The notes beneath the pieces were generated by a model. It was given only the letters and a program-made list of their open reading frames with translations. It was not told the DNA's origin and ran no database searches. Positions 1-5,453 of a stretch of DNA of 5,453 nt are shown here, piece by piece (the first letter of the stretch is position 1; each line of letters opens with the position of its first letter). Both the position numbers and the translations under genes were made by a program. The DNA comes from Alphaproteobacteria bacterium MarineAlpha3_Bin3 (GTDB lineage Bacteria > Pseudomonadota > Alphaproteobacteria > Rhodospirillales > Casp-alpha2), in the NCBI GenBank assembly GCA_002938075.1, contig PTLK01000140.1, positions 1 through 5,453 of the forward strand. The letters are read 5' to 3'.

Positions 1-638
1 CGGAAGTGCCGGGCCGGGGGATGGGCGTTGAATTCGCCGGGCCTGGGCGCCGGATCGCGGACCAGGACGGGGGTACAGCCGGCATTATAAGCGCATTCCA
101 TGTCGATATCGGCGTCGCCGGCGAACCACACGCTAGGCCCCCTGGCGATGCCGCTTGTCGCCAGCGCCAGGTCGACGGGATCGGCGGCCGGTTTGTCCCG
201 GTCCGCGTCCAGGGCCCCGACCATGGCGCCGAAAAACCGGTCCCAGCCCAGGTATTCGGCCTCCAAACGCAGGAAATCGCCCTTCTTGTTGCTGACGACG
301 CCGATGTAGATACCCGTCCGGGAAAGGCTTTCCAGCATCCCCTGGGCGCCGTCGATGGGGCGCAGCTTATCCACATGAATGGCGGCATAGCGTTCGTAAA
401 AAACGTCGACGGCGTCCCGCCACTTGTCTCCGAACAGCTTGGGAAAGCTGTCGCGCATGGATTTTCGAACCCGGCTTCGGGTTTCATCGAGGATCCAGGG
501 CTCTTTGCCGAAGGCGGTGAGCGTAACGTTCAGGGCGTCATGGATGGTCGGCCAGGAATCGACCAAGGTGTTGTCCCAATCGAACAGGATGGCCCTCGGC
601 CCCGCCCCTTGGCCACTAGGCCTGGAGACCGCCGTCAC
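1..638 (-). CDS. HAD-superfamily phosphatase (phosphoglycolate phosphatase-like), 3' end cut by window edge
   Basis: This frame is open for 212 codons from a GTG at 636-638 to the left edge, where the C-terminus is missing. All four HAD motifs are visible: motif I DWDNT at residues 20-24 (nucleophile D20, general acid/base D22), motif II S116-N117 in VVSNK, motif III K149 in RDKP, and motif IV GDADID at 174-179 (Mg-binding D175 and D179). About 80 residues of mostly helical sequence between motifs I and II would be a small C1-type cap, as in phosphoglycolate phosphatase and related small-molecule phosphatases. The substrate cannot be read from the sequence. The GTG is chosen because it overlaps the upstream aminotransferase stop (GTGA, 4 bases) and has AAGG-type ribosome binding sequence 9 bases before it. 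The first 15 residues before the core are Gly/Pro/Arg-rich and may be a short family-specific tail; no signal peptide is seen. The protein is probably cytosolic and co-translated with the D-aminotransferase. Confidence 0.88.
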   Translation of the reverse strand, partial: MTAVSRPSGQGAGPRAILFDWDNTLVDSWPTIHDALNVTLTAFGKEPWILDETRSRVRKSMRDSFPKLFGDKWRDAVDVFYERYAAIHVDKLRPIDGAQGMLESLSRTGIYIGVVSNKKGDFLRLEAEYLGWDRFFGAMVGALDADRDKPAADPVDLALATSGIARGPSVWFAGDADIDMECAYNAGCTPVLVRDPAPRPGEFNAHPPARHF

Positions 639-1489
639 GTTTCCTTACCTTGGTTATCCATGTGGCGGGCGTAAAAGGCCAGGAGTTTGGCCGTAAACTT
701 GCCCGTCCGGCCATTGCCGACAGGCTCGCCGTCGATGCGCACCACCGGCGTGACGAGGACCGTGGTGCCGGTGATGAAGGCCTCGCGCGCCGCTTTCGCC
801 TCGTTGACGGTGAACGGGCGTTCGGAGAAAGCGATCTCGGCCCCCGTGGCCAGCCGGAGAACGGCTTGGCGGGTGATGCCATTGAGGATGGCGCGGCTGA
901 CGTCGCGGGTGATCAGCTCACCCCTCTCGGTGACGATCCAGGCGTTGGACAACGTGCCTTCCGTCACCTGGCCGCCGCTGTCCACCATCCACGCCTCGGA
1001 GGCCCCCGAGTCCTTGGCCTGCTGCTTGCCGAGGACGTTGGGGAGAAGGGATATGGACTTGATATCGCAGCGCTTCCAGCGAATATCGGGAATAGTGATC
1101 ACGTCCACCCCATCCCCTTGGAGAAACCTTAATCGCCGCGCCGTCACCACCAGGGCGCTTTCGTGGTGATCGGGGAAGGCATGGCTTCGGGGCGCCACGC
1201 CGCGGGTCACCTGAAGATAGACCATGCCGTCGCCGTTCAGGCGGTTGCGGCGGATCACCTCGCGGAGGATGAATTTCAGCGCCCGCCGCGACAACGGCCA
1301 GCCGATGCGCAGTTCGGAAAGGGAATGATTGAGGCGGTCGAGATGCCCGTTTTCGTCGACCAGACGGCCGCGGCGGACGGCGATCACCTCGTAGACGCCG
1401 TCGGCGAACTGATAGCCCCTGTCTTCGATATGGACCGCCGCCTCGTGGTGGGGCACGTAGCGGCCGTTGACGTAGACGATTCGCGTCAT
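635..1489 (-). CDS. dat: D-amino acid aminotransferase (PLP fold-type IV, class IV aminotransferase)
   Basis: A 284-residue protein, close to the usual 280-290 of D-alanine/D-amino acid aminotransferases. These enzymes move the amino group between D-amino acids (D-Ala, D-Glu, D-Asp) and 2-oxoacids in the cytosol, using PLP. Family landmarks in order: RGYQFADGVYE at 24-34 (active-site Tyr33), RGVAPRSH at 96-103 with an R-x-H pair (R101, H103) that in D-aminotransferases grips the substrate carboxylate, PLP lysine K144 in CDIKS, and E177 in VTEGT, which contacts the cofactor pyridine. The R-x-H pair favours D-amino acid aminotransferase over branched-chain aminotransferase or aminodeoxychorismate lyase, but specificity is not proven. 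The frame stays open 36 codons further upstream, but that part is racemase DNA read in another frame and is low-complexity Arg/Pro/Ala. ATG 1489 gives the family N-terminus (MTRIVYVNG) and overlaps the racemase stop by 4 bases (ATGA). No clear ribosome site precedes it, so it likely depends on coupling. Confidence 0.9.
   Translation of the reverse strand: MTRIVYVNGRYVPHHEAAVHIEDRGYQFADGVYEVIAVRRGRLVDENGHLDRLNHSLSELRIGWPLSRRALKFILREVIRRNRLNGDGMVYLQVTRGVAPRSHAFPDHHESALVVTARRLRFLQGDGVDVITIPDIRWKRCDIKSISLLPNVLGKQQAKDSGASEAWMVDSGGQVTEGTLSNAWIVTERGELITRDVSRAILNGITRQAVLRLATGAEIAFSERPFTVNEAKAAREAFITGTTVLVTPVVRIDGEPVGNGRTGKFTAKLLAFYARHMDNQGKET
642..651 (-). promoter_or_regulatory. Ribosome binding site deciding the GTG start of the HAD gene
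   Basis: On the minus strand the sequence AAGGTAAGGA lies just before the GTG at 636-638. The first AAGG (648-651) has a 9-base spacer, which is good; the second is too close at 3 bases. It sits inside the last codons of the aminotransferase gene. It supports GTG 638 as the true start and suggests the HAD gene can recruit ribosomes itself as well as being coupled to the upstream gene. Confidence 0.55.
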
Positions 1490-2250
1490 GCGTTTTGCCG
1501 CTGCCGCTTTTCCCGGGCCCCGGGCGGCGGCCGGTCGTCGCCCCGGGACCAGCGGACGCAGGCTTCCGCCAGGGCCCGGGTGGCGTCCACGTAACACCCC
1601 TCGGAAGCGTCGTCGTCCTTCAACGCCACCGGGATTTCCGTGCAGGCGAGGATGACGACGCGCGCGCCGCGCCCAAGAAGGTTGTCGGCGGCGGTGCGCA
1701 GGAGCTCCTCGGCCTCAGCCGTCCGCCCCGCCTTCACCAGGCCGATGCCGGGCGTCACCAGGGTTTCCATGTCGCCGTCGTCGGGAACCACGCACTCGTA
1801 GCCGTGACGGACGAGCCGCGTCGGGTAGATGCTGGCAGCAAGGGTGCCGGCGGTGGCGAGAAGCCCCACCGGGCCATCAGGGACGCCCAGGCGCTGCATG
1901 GCGGCGCCGGCGGAGTCGACCATATGGAGAACCGGAACGGAACTTTCTCGCGCCAGGTCGTCGTACCAGTGGTGGGCCGTGTTGCACGGGATGGCGATGC
2001 ATTCGACCCCCGCCCGCACCAACGTGCGCAGGCCCTCAATCATGGCCGGCAACGGCGATTCCCTTCCTTCGACGATGGAGGCCGAGCGGTCCGGCACCTG
2101 CGGCACCGAATAAACGATAAGGGGCAGGTGGTCCTGATCCCTCGACGCCGGGGTCAGTTCGATGACCTTAGCCAAGAAATCGACCGTCGCCATCGGGCCC
2201 ATGCCGCCCAGCACCCCGATGGCGCCCGCCGGTTTTCGTTTGGCTGCCAT
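1486..2250 (-). CDS. Aspartate/glutamate racemase family protein (cofactor-independent amino acid racemase)
   Basis: A 254-residue protein of the Asp/Glu racemase superfamily, which interconverts L- and D-amino acids with two cysteines acting as acid/base on opposite faces, without PLP. The N-terminal LGGMGPMAT signature (GGMGP at 15-19) is typical of the aspartate racemase/YgeA branch and unlike MurI. The two catalytic cysteines are both present: C89 in PCNTAH and C203 in ACTEIP. The C-terminus ends in a basic, Pro/Arg-rich tail (about 232-254) that looks dispensable. Substrate may be Asp, Glu or broader. ATG 2250 is chosen over the in-frame TTG one codon earlier because it overlaps the trkA stop as TGATG and has GGAG 8 bases upstream. 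It overlaps the next gene by 4 bases, so racemase and D-aminotransferase are coupled and probably act in one D-amino acid route. That pathway link is inference. Confidence 0.9.
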   Translation of the reverse strand: MAAKRKPAGAIGVLGGMGPMATVDFLAKVIELTPASRDQDHLPLIVYSVPQVPDRSASIVEGRESPLPAMIEGLRTLVRAGVECIAIPCNTAHHWYDDLARESSVPVLHMVDSAGAAMQRLGVPDGPVGLLATAGTLAASIYPTRLVRHGYECVVPDDGDMETLVTPGIGLVKAGRTAEAEELLRTAADNLLGRGARVVILACTEIPVALKDDDASEGCYVDATRALAEACVRWSRGDDRPPPGAREKRQRQNA

Positions 2251-3626
2251 CAAAAGTACTCCAACTGCACGGAGAACATCTTTTCCACCTGGTGGATTAC
2301 GTCCTCGGCGGCGAACAGGACCACCCTGTCCTTGGTCTGCACCACCGTCGAGCCGCGCGGGCAGATCATTTCGCCGTCCCGCACGATGGCGCCCAGCAAC
2401 ACGCCGGGCGGAAGCTTCACCTCTTTCAGGGGGCGGCCGACCAATTCTGAGGTTTCCAGCGCCTCGGCCTCGATCAGCTCGCCGAAACCCTCGCGCAGCG
2501 TATGGACGGAATGGATACGGCCGCGCCGCACGTATTGCAGGATCGTCGATATGGTGATGTTGCGGGGGCTGACCACCACGTCGATGCCGAGCGAATTGAT
2601 CAGCGGCTCGTAAGTCCCGGTGTTGATCAGCGTTATCGCCCGTTTGCAGCCGTAGCGCTTGGCCAGCAGCGAGGCGAGGATATTGGTTTCGTCGTCGTTG
2701 GTTACCGCGACCACGGTTTCCGTCTGGCTGATGTTGGCTTCTTCGAGGATTTCGGGGTCCAGGACGTCGCCGTTGATGATCATGGTGTTTTCCAGCATCC
2801 CGGAAATCTGTTCGGCACGCTCCTTGTCGGCTTCGATGATCTTGGCCTTGACCCAGTCGTGTTCCTTTTCGATCGCCTGGGCCAGGAAAAGCCCGATATT
2901 ACCGCCGCCGAAGATCAACAGCCGCCGGGCTTCGCGTTCCTCATGGCCGAAGGCGGCCATGGCGCGGGTCACCTGTTCGGAATCGACGACGAAATAAACC
3001 TCGTCGCCGGGGACCATATGGTCGTCGGCTGTCGGCACCATGGGCTTGGAATCCCGCATCAGGCCGACGATGACGATATTGAGATCGGGGAAAAGCTCCG
3101 TCAGTTGCCTGAGCGGCGTATTGACCAGCGGGCAGGTCTCTTCGCAGCGCACCCCGATCAGCTTCACCTTGTCGTTGACCAGCGGGATCATTTCGAATGC
3201 GCCCGGCACCTGAAGGCGGCGCGATACGGCGCGGGCGACCTCGATTTCCGGTGAAATAATGACGTCGATGGGCATGTGATCGCGGGAAAACAGGTTGGCG
3301 TAGATGGGCTGCAGATAGCTTTGCTCACGCACCCGGGCGATCTTGGTCGGCACGTCGAAAAGCGAATGCGCGATCTGACAGGCGACCATGTTGACCTCGT
3401 CGGCGTAGGTGACGGCGATGATCATGTCGGCGTCGGCGATCCCGGCCTGCTCAAGGACGTCCGGGTTCGACGCATGGCCGACCACGCCCTGCGCGTCCAA
3501 GGTATCGCTGACGCGGCGCACCAGCGCCGGGTCCTGATCGATGACCGTGACGTCGTTGTTTTCAAGGGCCAGATGGCGGGCGATGCTGAAACCGACCTGT
3601 CCGGCGCCGCAGACGATAACCTTCAT
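2250..3626 (-). CDS. trkA: Trk system potassium uptake regulatory protein TrkA
   Basis: A full-length 458-residue TrkA, the size expected of the duplicated form. TrkA is a peripheral cytosolic NAD(H)/nucleotide-binding subunit that gates the membrane K+ channel TrkH/TrkG. Two tandem RCK units are seen. The first has a Rossmann fold from residue 1 with GAGQVG at 7-12 and the ribose-binding acid D30 ending the second strand, then a TrkA-C domain at about 143-222. The second begins near 234 with GGGNIG at 240-245 and acidic E265/D267 after the second strand, then a second TrkA-C domain at about 372-452. Both glycine-rich loops look intact, so both halves may bind nucleotide. No membrane segment is present, as expected. 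No trkH/trkG lies in the window, so the channel is encoded elsewhere. A weak AAGG (3637-3640) is 10 bases before the ATG. The gene follows ntrX after 84 bases and shares one base with the racemase start. Confidence 0.97.
   Translation of the reverse strand: MKVIVCGAGQVGFSIARHLALENNDVTVIDQDPALVRRVSDTLDAQGVVGHASNPDVLEQAGIADADMIIAVTYADEVNMVACQIAHSLFDVPTKIARVREQSYLQPIYANLFSRDHMPIDVIISPEIEVARAVSRRLQVPGAFEMIPLVNDKVKLIGVRCEETCPLVNTPLRQLTELFPDLNIVIVGLMRDSKPMVPTADDHMVPGDEVYFVVDSEQVTRAMAAFGHEEREARRLLIFGGGNIGLFLAQAIEKEHDWVKAKIIEADKERAEQISGMLENTMIINGDVLDPEILEEANISQTETVVAVTNDDETNILASLLAKRYGCKRAITLINTGTYEPLINSLGIDVVVSPRNITISTILQYVRRGRIHSVHTLREGFGELIEAEALETSELVGRPLKEVKLPPGVLLGAIVRDGEMICPRGSTVVQTKDRVVLFAAEDVIHQVEKMFSVQLEYF
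2259..2262 (-). promoter_or_regulatory. Ribosome binding site deciding the racemase start
   Basis: GGAG on the minus strand, inside the last codons of trkA, is 8 bases before the ATG at 2248-2250. The in-frame TTG at 2251-2253 would have a 5-base spacer and is a rarer start, so the ATG is preferred. Reinitiation after the overlapping trkA TGA is also possible. Confidence 0.6.
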
Positions 3627-3653
3627 AAAGCCGTTGCCTTTTCTGTCATCGCG

Positions 3654-3668
3654 AGGCCGCCCTGGCCT
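3654..3668 (-). repeat. Small GC-rich hairpin in the trkA leader
   Basis: On the minus strand AGGCC and GGCCT pair as a 5-base stem around the 5-base loop AGGGC. It overlaps the adjacent CTAAG/CTTAG dyad by two bases, so the two structures would compete in RNA. No run of U follows, so it is not a convincing intrinsic terminator of the ntrYX transcript. Confidence 0.3.
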
Positions 3669-3678
3669 AAGAACTTAG
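3667..3678. repeat. Short perfect dyad (CTAAG-2-CTTAG) in the ntrX-trkA gap
   Basis: CTAAGAACTTAG is an inverted repeat with 5-base arms and a 2-base centre. Such a small centre fits a dimeric protein-binding site better than an RNA hairpin. It covers the candidate -10 box of trkA. No known operator is recognised, and a dyad this short can arise by chance. Confidence 0.3.
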
Positions 3679-3699
3679 CCGGAAAGCGGGCGTCGTCAA
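3672..3699 (-). promoter_or_regulatory. Weak candidate sigma-70 type promoter for trkA and downstream genes
   Basis: In the ntrX-trkA gap the minus strand reads TTGACG (3694-3699), 5 of 6 matches to a -35 box, then 16 bases, then TAAGTT (3672-3677), only 3 of 6 matches to a -10 box. It is positioned about 45 bases before the trkA ATG, which is sensible for a promoter. The -10 is poor, and alphaproteobacterial promoters are often degenerate, so this is a suggestion only. trkA may equally be read from the ntrYX transcript. Confidence 0.22.
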
Positions 3700-3710
3700 C
3701 GTGCCAAGCG

Positions 3711-5102
3711 TTATTGCCTGTCTTCGTTGCGCATGCCCAAGGATTTGAGCTTGCGGTGCAGGGCCGAACGCTCCATGCCAATGAATTCGGCCGTTTTCGA
3801 TATGTTGCCGCCGAAACGGGTCACCTGGGCCATCAGGTATTCGCGCTCGAAAATTTCCCGCGCGTCGCGTAGCGGCAAGCCCATGATCTCCATTTTTCCT
3901 GCCATGTTGCCGCTGACCGGGGTGTCGGCGTTGATTTCAGGCGGCAGCATGTCGATACCGATGGATTTCGAAGGATCATCGGGGGCCATGATCAACAGCC
4001 GCTCGATGACGTTGCGCAGCTCGCGGACGTTGCCAGGCCAAGGATAAGCCTGCAAAACGGCCAAGGCGTCGGCATTGACTTCCCGGTGCGGCCGACCGGT
4101 GGCGGTGGCGGCTCGTTCCATGAAGTGCTGGGCCAGAAGCGGGATATCGTCCGGGCGCTTTTTCAGTGGCGGCACCTCGATCGGGACTACGTTCAGACGG
4201 TAGAAAAGGTCTTCGCGGAAACGCCCGGCGTCGATCTCTTCGGCCAGGTCGGCCGTCGAGGCGGCGAACACGCGGACATCGACCTCGACCCGGGTAGTGC
4301 CGCCGACACGCTCGAAAATCTGTTCCTGCAGGACGCGGACGATCTTGCCCTGGGTTTCCAGGGGCATGTCGGCGACCTCGTCGAGAAACAGCGTACCGTT
4401 GTGGGCGGCCTCGAAGGTCCCCACCTTTTGTTGCGTTTCGCTTTCCGCGCTGGGGTTTTCGGCTCCGAACAGCTCGATTTCAAACCGCTCGGGCAGCATG
4501 GTGGCGCAATTGACGACGACGAACGGACTTTTGGCGCGCTGCGATTTGGAGTGCAGCATCCGGGCCACGACTTCCTTGCCCGACCCCGCCGGGCCGGTAA
4601 TCAGAACCCGGCTGTTGACGGGCGCCACCCGGTCGATGGATTCCTTGACCTCGCGGATGGCTTGGGATTGGCCGATCAGTTCGTTGGCGGTGCCGGCGCG
4701 AAGCTTCAGTTCCTCGTTTTCGCGGCGCAGGCGGTTGGCCTCGATGGCGCGGTCGACCAGAACAATCAGGCGGTCGGCCTTGAACGGTTTTTCGATGAAG
4801 TCATAGGCGCCGTCCTTGATGGCGGTGACAGCGGTTTCGATGTTGCCATGGCCGCTCATTATCAGAACCGGGATCGCCGAATGATCCCGTTTCAGGACCT
4901 TGAGGATGCCGAGGCCGTCCATCTCGCTTCCCTGAAGCCAGATATCCAACAGCACTAGGCTCGGCCGCCGGGCCTCGACGGCGCTCAAGGCGTCGGCGCT
5001 GCCGGCCGCTTCGCGGGTCTGGTATCCCTCGTCCTGAAGGATGCCCGAGGTCAGCACCCGGATATCGGCTTCGTCGTCAACAATCAGGATGTCGTGGGCC
5101 AT
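3711..5102 (-). CDS. ntrX: Nitrogen regulation response regulator NtrX (REC - AAA+ - Fis-type HTH)
   Basis: A complete 463-residue NtrX, the DNA-binding partner of NtrY. The receiver domain covers about 1-120, with acidic pocket D9/D10, phospho-acceptor D53, S83 and K105 all in place. The stretch after D53 (IWLQGSEMDG) carries the extra residues typical of NtrX receivers. A short helical linker leads to the AAA+ domain (about 140-372), with Walker A GPAGSGKE at 170-177 (K176), Walker B LFLDE at 238-242, arginine-finger region GRFREDLFYRLN at 293-304 and sensor-2 WPGNVRELRN at 355-364. A Fis-type HTH lies at about 431-456 (NISKTAEFIGMERSALHRKL). The GAFTGA loop used to contact sigma-54 is absent (see findings), as known for alphaproteobacterial NtrX, so it probably regulates sigma-70 promoters. 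ATG 5102 gives the standard N-terminus and lies 12 bases after the ntrY stop, with a weak AAGG (5113-5116) overlapping that stop. Confidence 0.96.
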   Translation of the reverse strand: MAHDILIVDDEADIRVLTSGILQDEGYQTREAAGSADALSAVEARRPSLVLLDIWLQGSEMDGLGILKVLKRDHSAIPVLIMSGHGNIETAVTAIKDGAYDFIEKPFKADRLIVLVDRAIEANRLRRENEELKLRAGTANELIGQSQAIREVKESIDRVAPVNSRVLITGPAGSGKEVVARMLHSKSQRAKSPFVVVNCATMLPERFEIELFGAENPSAESETQQKVGTFEAAHNGTLFLDEVADMPLETQGKIVRVLQEQIFERVGGTTRVEVDVRVFAASTADLAEEIDAGRFREDLFYRLNVVPIEVPPLKKRPDDIPLLAQHFMERAATATGRPHREVNADALAVLQAYPWPGNVRELRNVIERLLIMAPDDPSKSIGIDMLPPEINADTPVSGNMAGKMEIMGLPLRDAREIFEREYLMAQVTRFGGNISKTAEFIGMERSALHRKLKSLGMRNEDRQ

Positions 5103-5114
5103 GATTGCTCGACC

Positions 5115-5453
5115 TTATAATCTGTTGGTCATCAAGCTGGTCGCCACCTTCATCGGGTCTCGGTCCTCTTCTTCGCCGTCCGGGCCGGTCCCGGCAGGCT
5201 GTTCCATCGGGTAGAAAACCAACGACACCCTGGCGCCGCCGCCGTCACGATCTTCGAGCAGCAAATGGCCGTTATGGTCTTCCATGATTTTTTTGACGAT
5301 GGCGAGCCCGAGCCCGGTGCCCTTGGTGCGCATGGTAACGTAGGGCTCGGTCAATTGTTCGCGGTCATCCTTGGGCAGGCCGCCGCCGTTGTCTTCGATG
5401 GTCAGGGTCACGACGTTCTCTTCGAGGTTCCCGTCCTTGTCCTTCCCGGGACC
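5115..5453 (-). CDS. ntrY: Sensor histidine kinase NtrY, C-terminal ATP-binding end only
   Basis: The frame is open from the right edge to a TAA at 5115-5117, giving the last 112 residues of a histidine kinase. A GTG within the fragment (5409-5411) is not a start: coding continues in frame to the edge. The fragment holds the second half of the HATPase_c domain: G1 box DNGGG (fragment residues 21-25), F-box region EPYVTMRT (36-43), G2 box GTGLGL (45-50) and a G3-like DGGGA near 70-74. The N box, phospho-accepting histidine, HAMP/PAS parts and membrane segments lie outside the window. EPYVTMRTKGTGLGLAIVKK is typical of NtrY, and the ntrX gene 12 bases downstream makes the identification firm. 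NtrY is an inner-membrane sensor that phosphorylates NtrX. The fragment ends in an acidic, Pro/Gly-rich tail of about 30 residues. Confidence 0.93.
   Translation of the reverse strand, partial: GPGKDKDGNLEENVVTLTIEDNGGGLPKDDREQLTEPYVTMRTKGTGLGLAIVKKIMEDHNGHLLLEDRDGGGARVSLVFYPMEQPAGTGPDGEEEDRDPMKVATSLMTNRL

Noticed and set aside
6..674. Open frame of 222 codons on the plus strand at the left edge
   Set aside because: The minus strand here encodes a HAD protein with four motifs in order; the plus-strand protein is an antisense shadow.
1490..1597. A 36-residue N-terminal extension of the aminotransferase
   Set aside because: It is racemase DNA in another frame, biased to Arg, Pro and Ala, and absent from the family. 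The ATG at 1487-1489 gives the normal N-terminus and the ATGA overlap.
1495..2613. Long open frame (372 codons) on the plus strand
   Set aside because: It lies antisense across the racemase and trkA genes, whose catalytic motifs are clear. The translation is rich in His, Arg, Gly and Asp with no recognisable domain, which is typical of antisense frames in high-GC DNA.
3654..3668. Intrinsic terminator after ntrX
   Set aside because: The stem is only five base pairs and is followed by TCGCGATGA with no U-run, so termination is not supported.
3686..3707. Possible sigma-54 promoter: TGGCACG on the minus strand in the ntrX-trkA gap
   Set aside because: The -24 half matches well, but the GC of the -12 element is two bases too far away and no TTGC follows, so the strict spacing fails.
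4086..4958. Open frame of 290 codons on the plus strand opposite ntrX
   Set aside because: The ntrX AAA+ and receiver domains on the minus strand fully explain this DNA, and the plus-strand translation has no family features.
5115..5411. A separate 98-residue protein starting at GTG 5411
   Set aside because: The frame continues to the window edge, and the fragment begins in the middle of a HATPase domain, so it is the end of NtrY, not a small gene.

Overview
The window looks like a chromosomal segment of a high-GC alphaproteobacterium. The best fit by gene content and order is a Rhodospirillales-type genome, where ntrY-ntrX-trkA is a familiar neighbourhood that often continues into a D-amino acid aminotransferase gene. 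That taxonomic placement is recalled knowledge of the families, not a search result. All six genes lie on the minus strand, so the biological order runs from right to left. There is no RNA gene, mobile element, CRISPR array or long non-coding stretch.

Layout, 5' to 3' on the minus strand: (1) the C-terminal ATPase end of the NtrY sensor kinase, cut by the right edge (5115-5453); (2) ntrX, its response regulator (3711-5102), 12 bases downstream; (3) an 84-base gap (3627-3710), the only real intergenic region, with two abutting inverted repeats and a weak promoter-like signal; (4) trkA, the regulatory subunit of a Trk/Ktr-type potassium uptake system (2250-3626); (5) an aspartate/glutamate racemase-family gene (1486-2250); (6) a fold-type IV PLP aminotransferase resembling D-amino acid aminotransferase (635-1489); (7) a HAD-family phosphatase running off the left edge (1-638).

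The last four genes form a tight chain. trkA and the racemase share one base (TGATG), the racemase and the aminotransferase overlap by four (ATGA), and the aminotransferase and the HAD gene overlap by four (GTGA). This implies one transcript with coupled translation. NtrY/NtrX form a two-component system tied to nitrogen and redox control in alphaproteobacteria, TrkA gates potassium uptake by sensing nucleotides, and the racemase and aminotransferase could together make or recycle D-aspartate, D-glutamate or D-alanine. The physiological link between these parts is inference.

The most notable points are: NtrX keeps the AAA+ core but has an equal-length loop with no GAFTGA motif, so it probably does not activate sigma-54 in the classical way; the racemase and D-aminotransferase are fused translationally into a possible D-amino acid module behind trkA; and the HAD gene has its start embedded in the aminotransferase stop codon. 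I did not find evidence for a wholly new system. Most of the window is recognisable core metabolism and regulation in an interesting arrangement.
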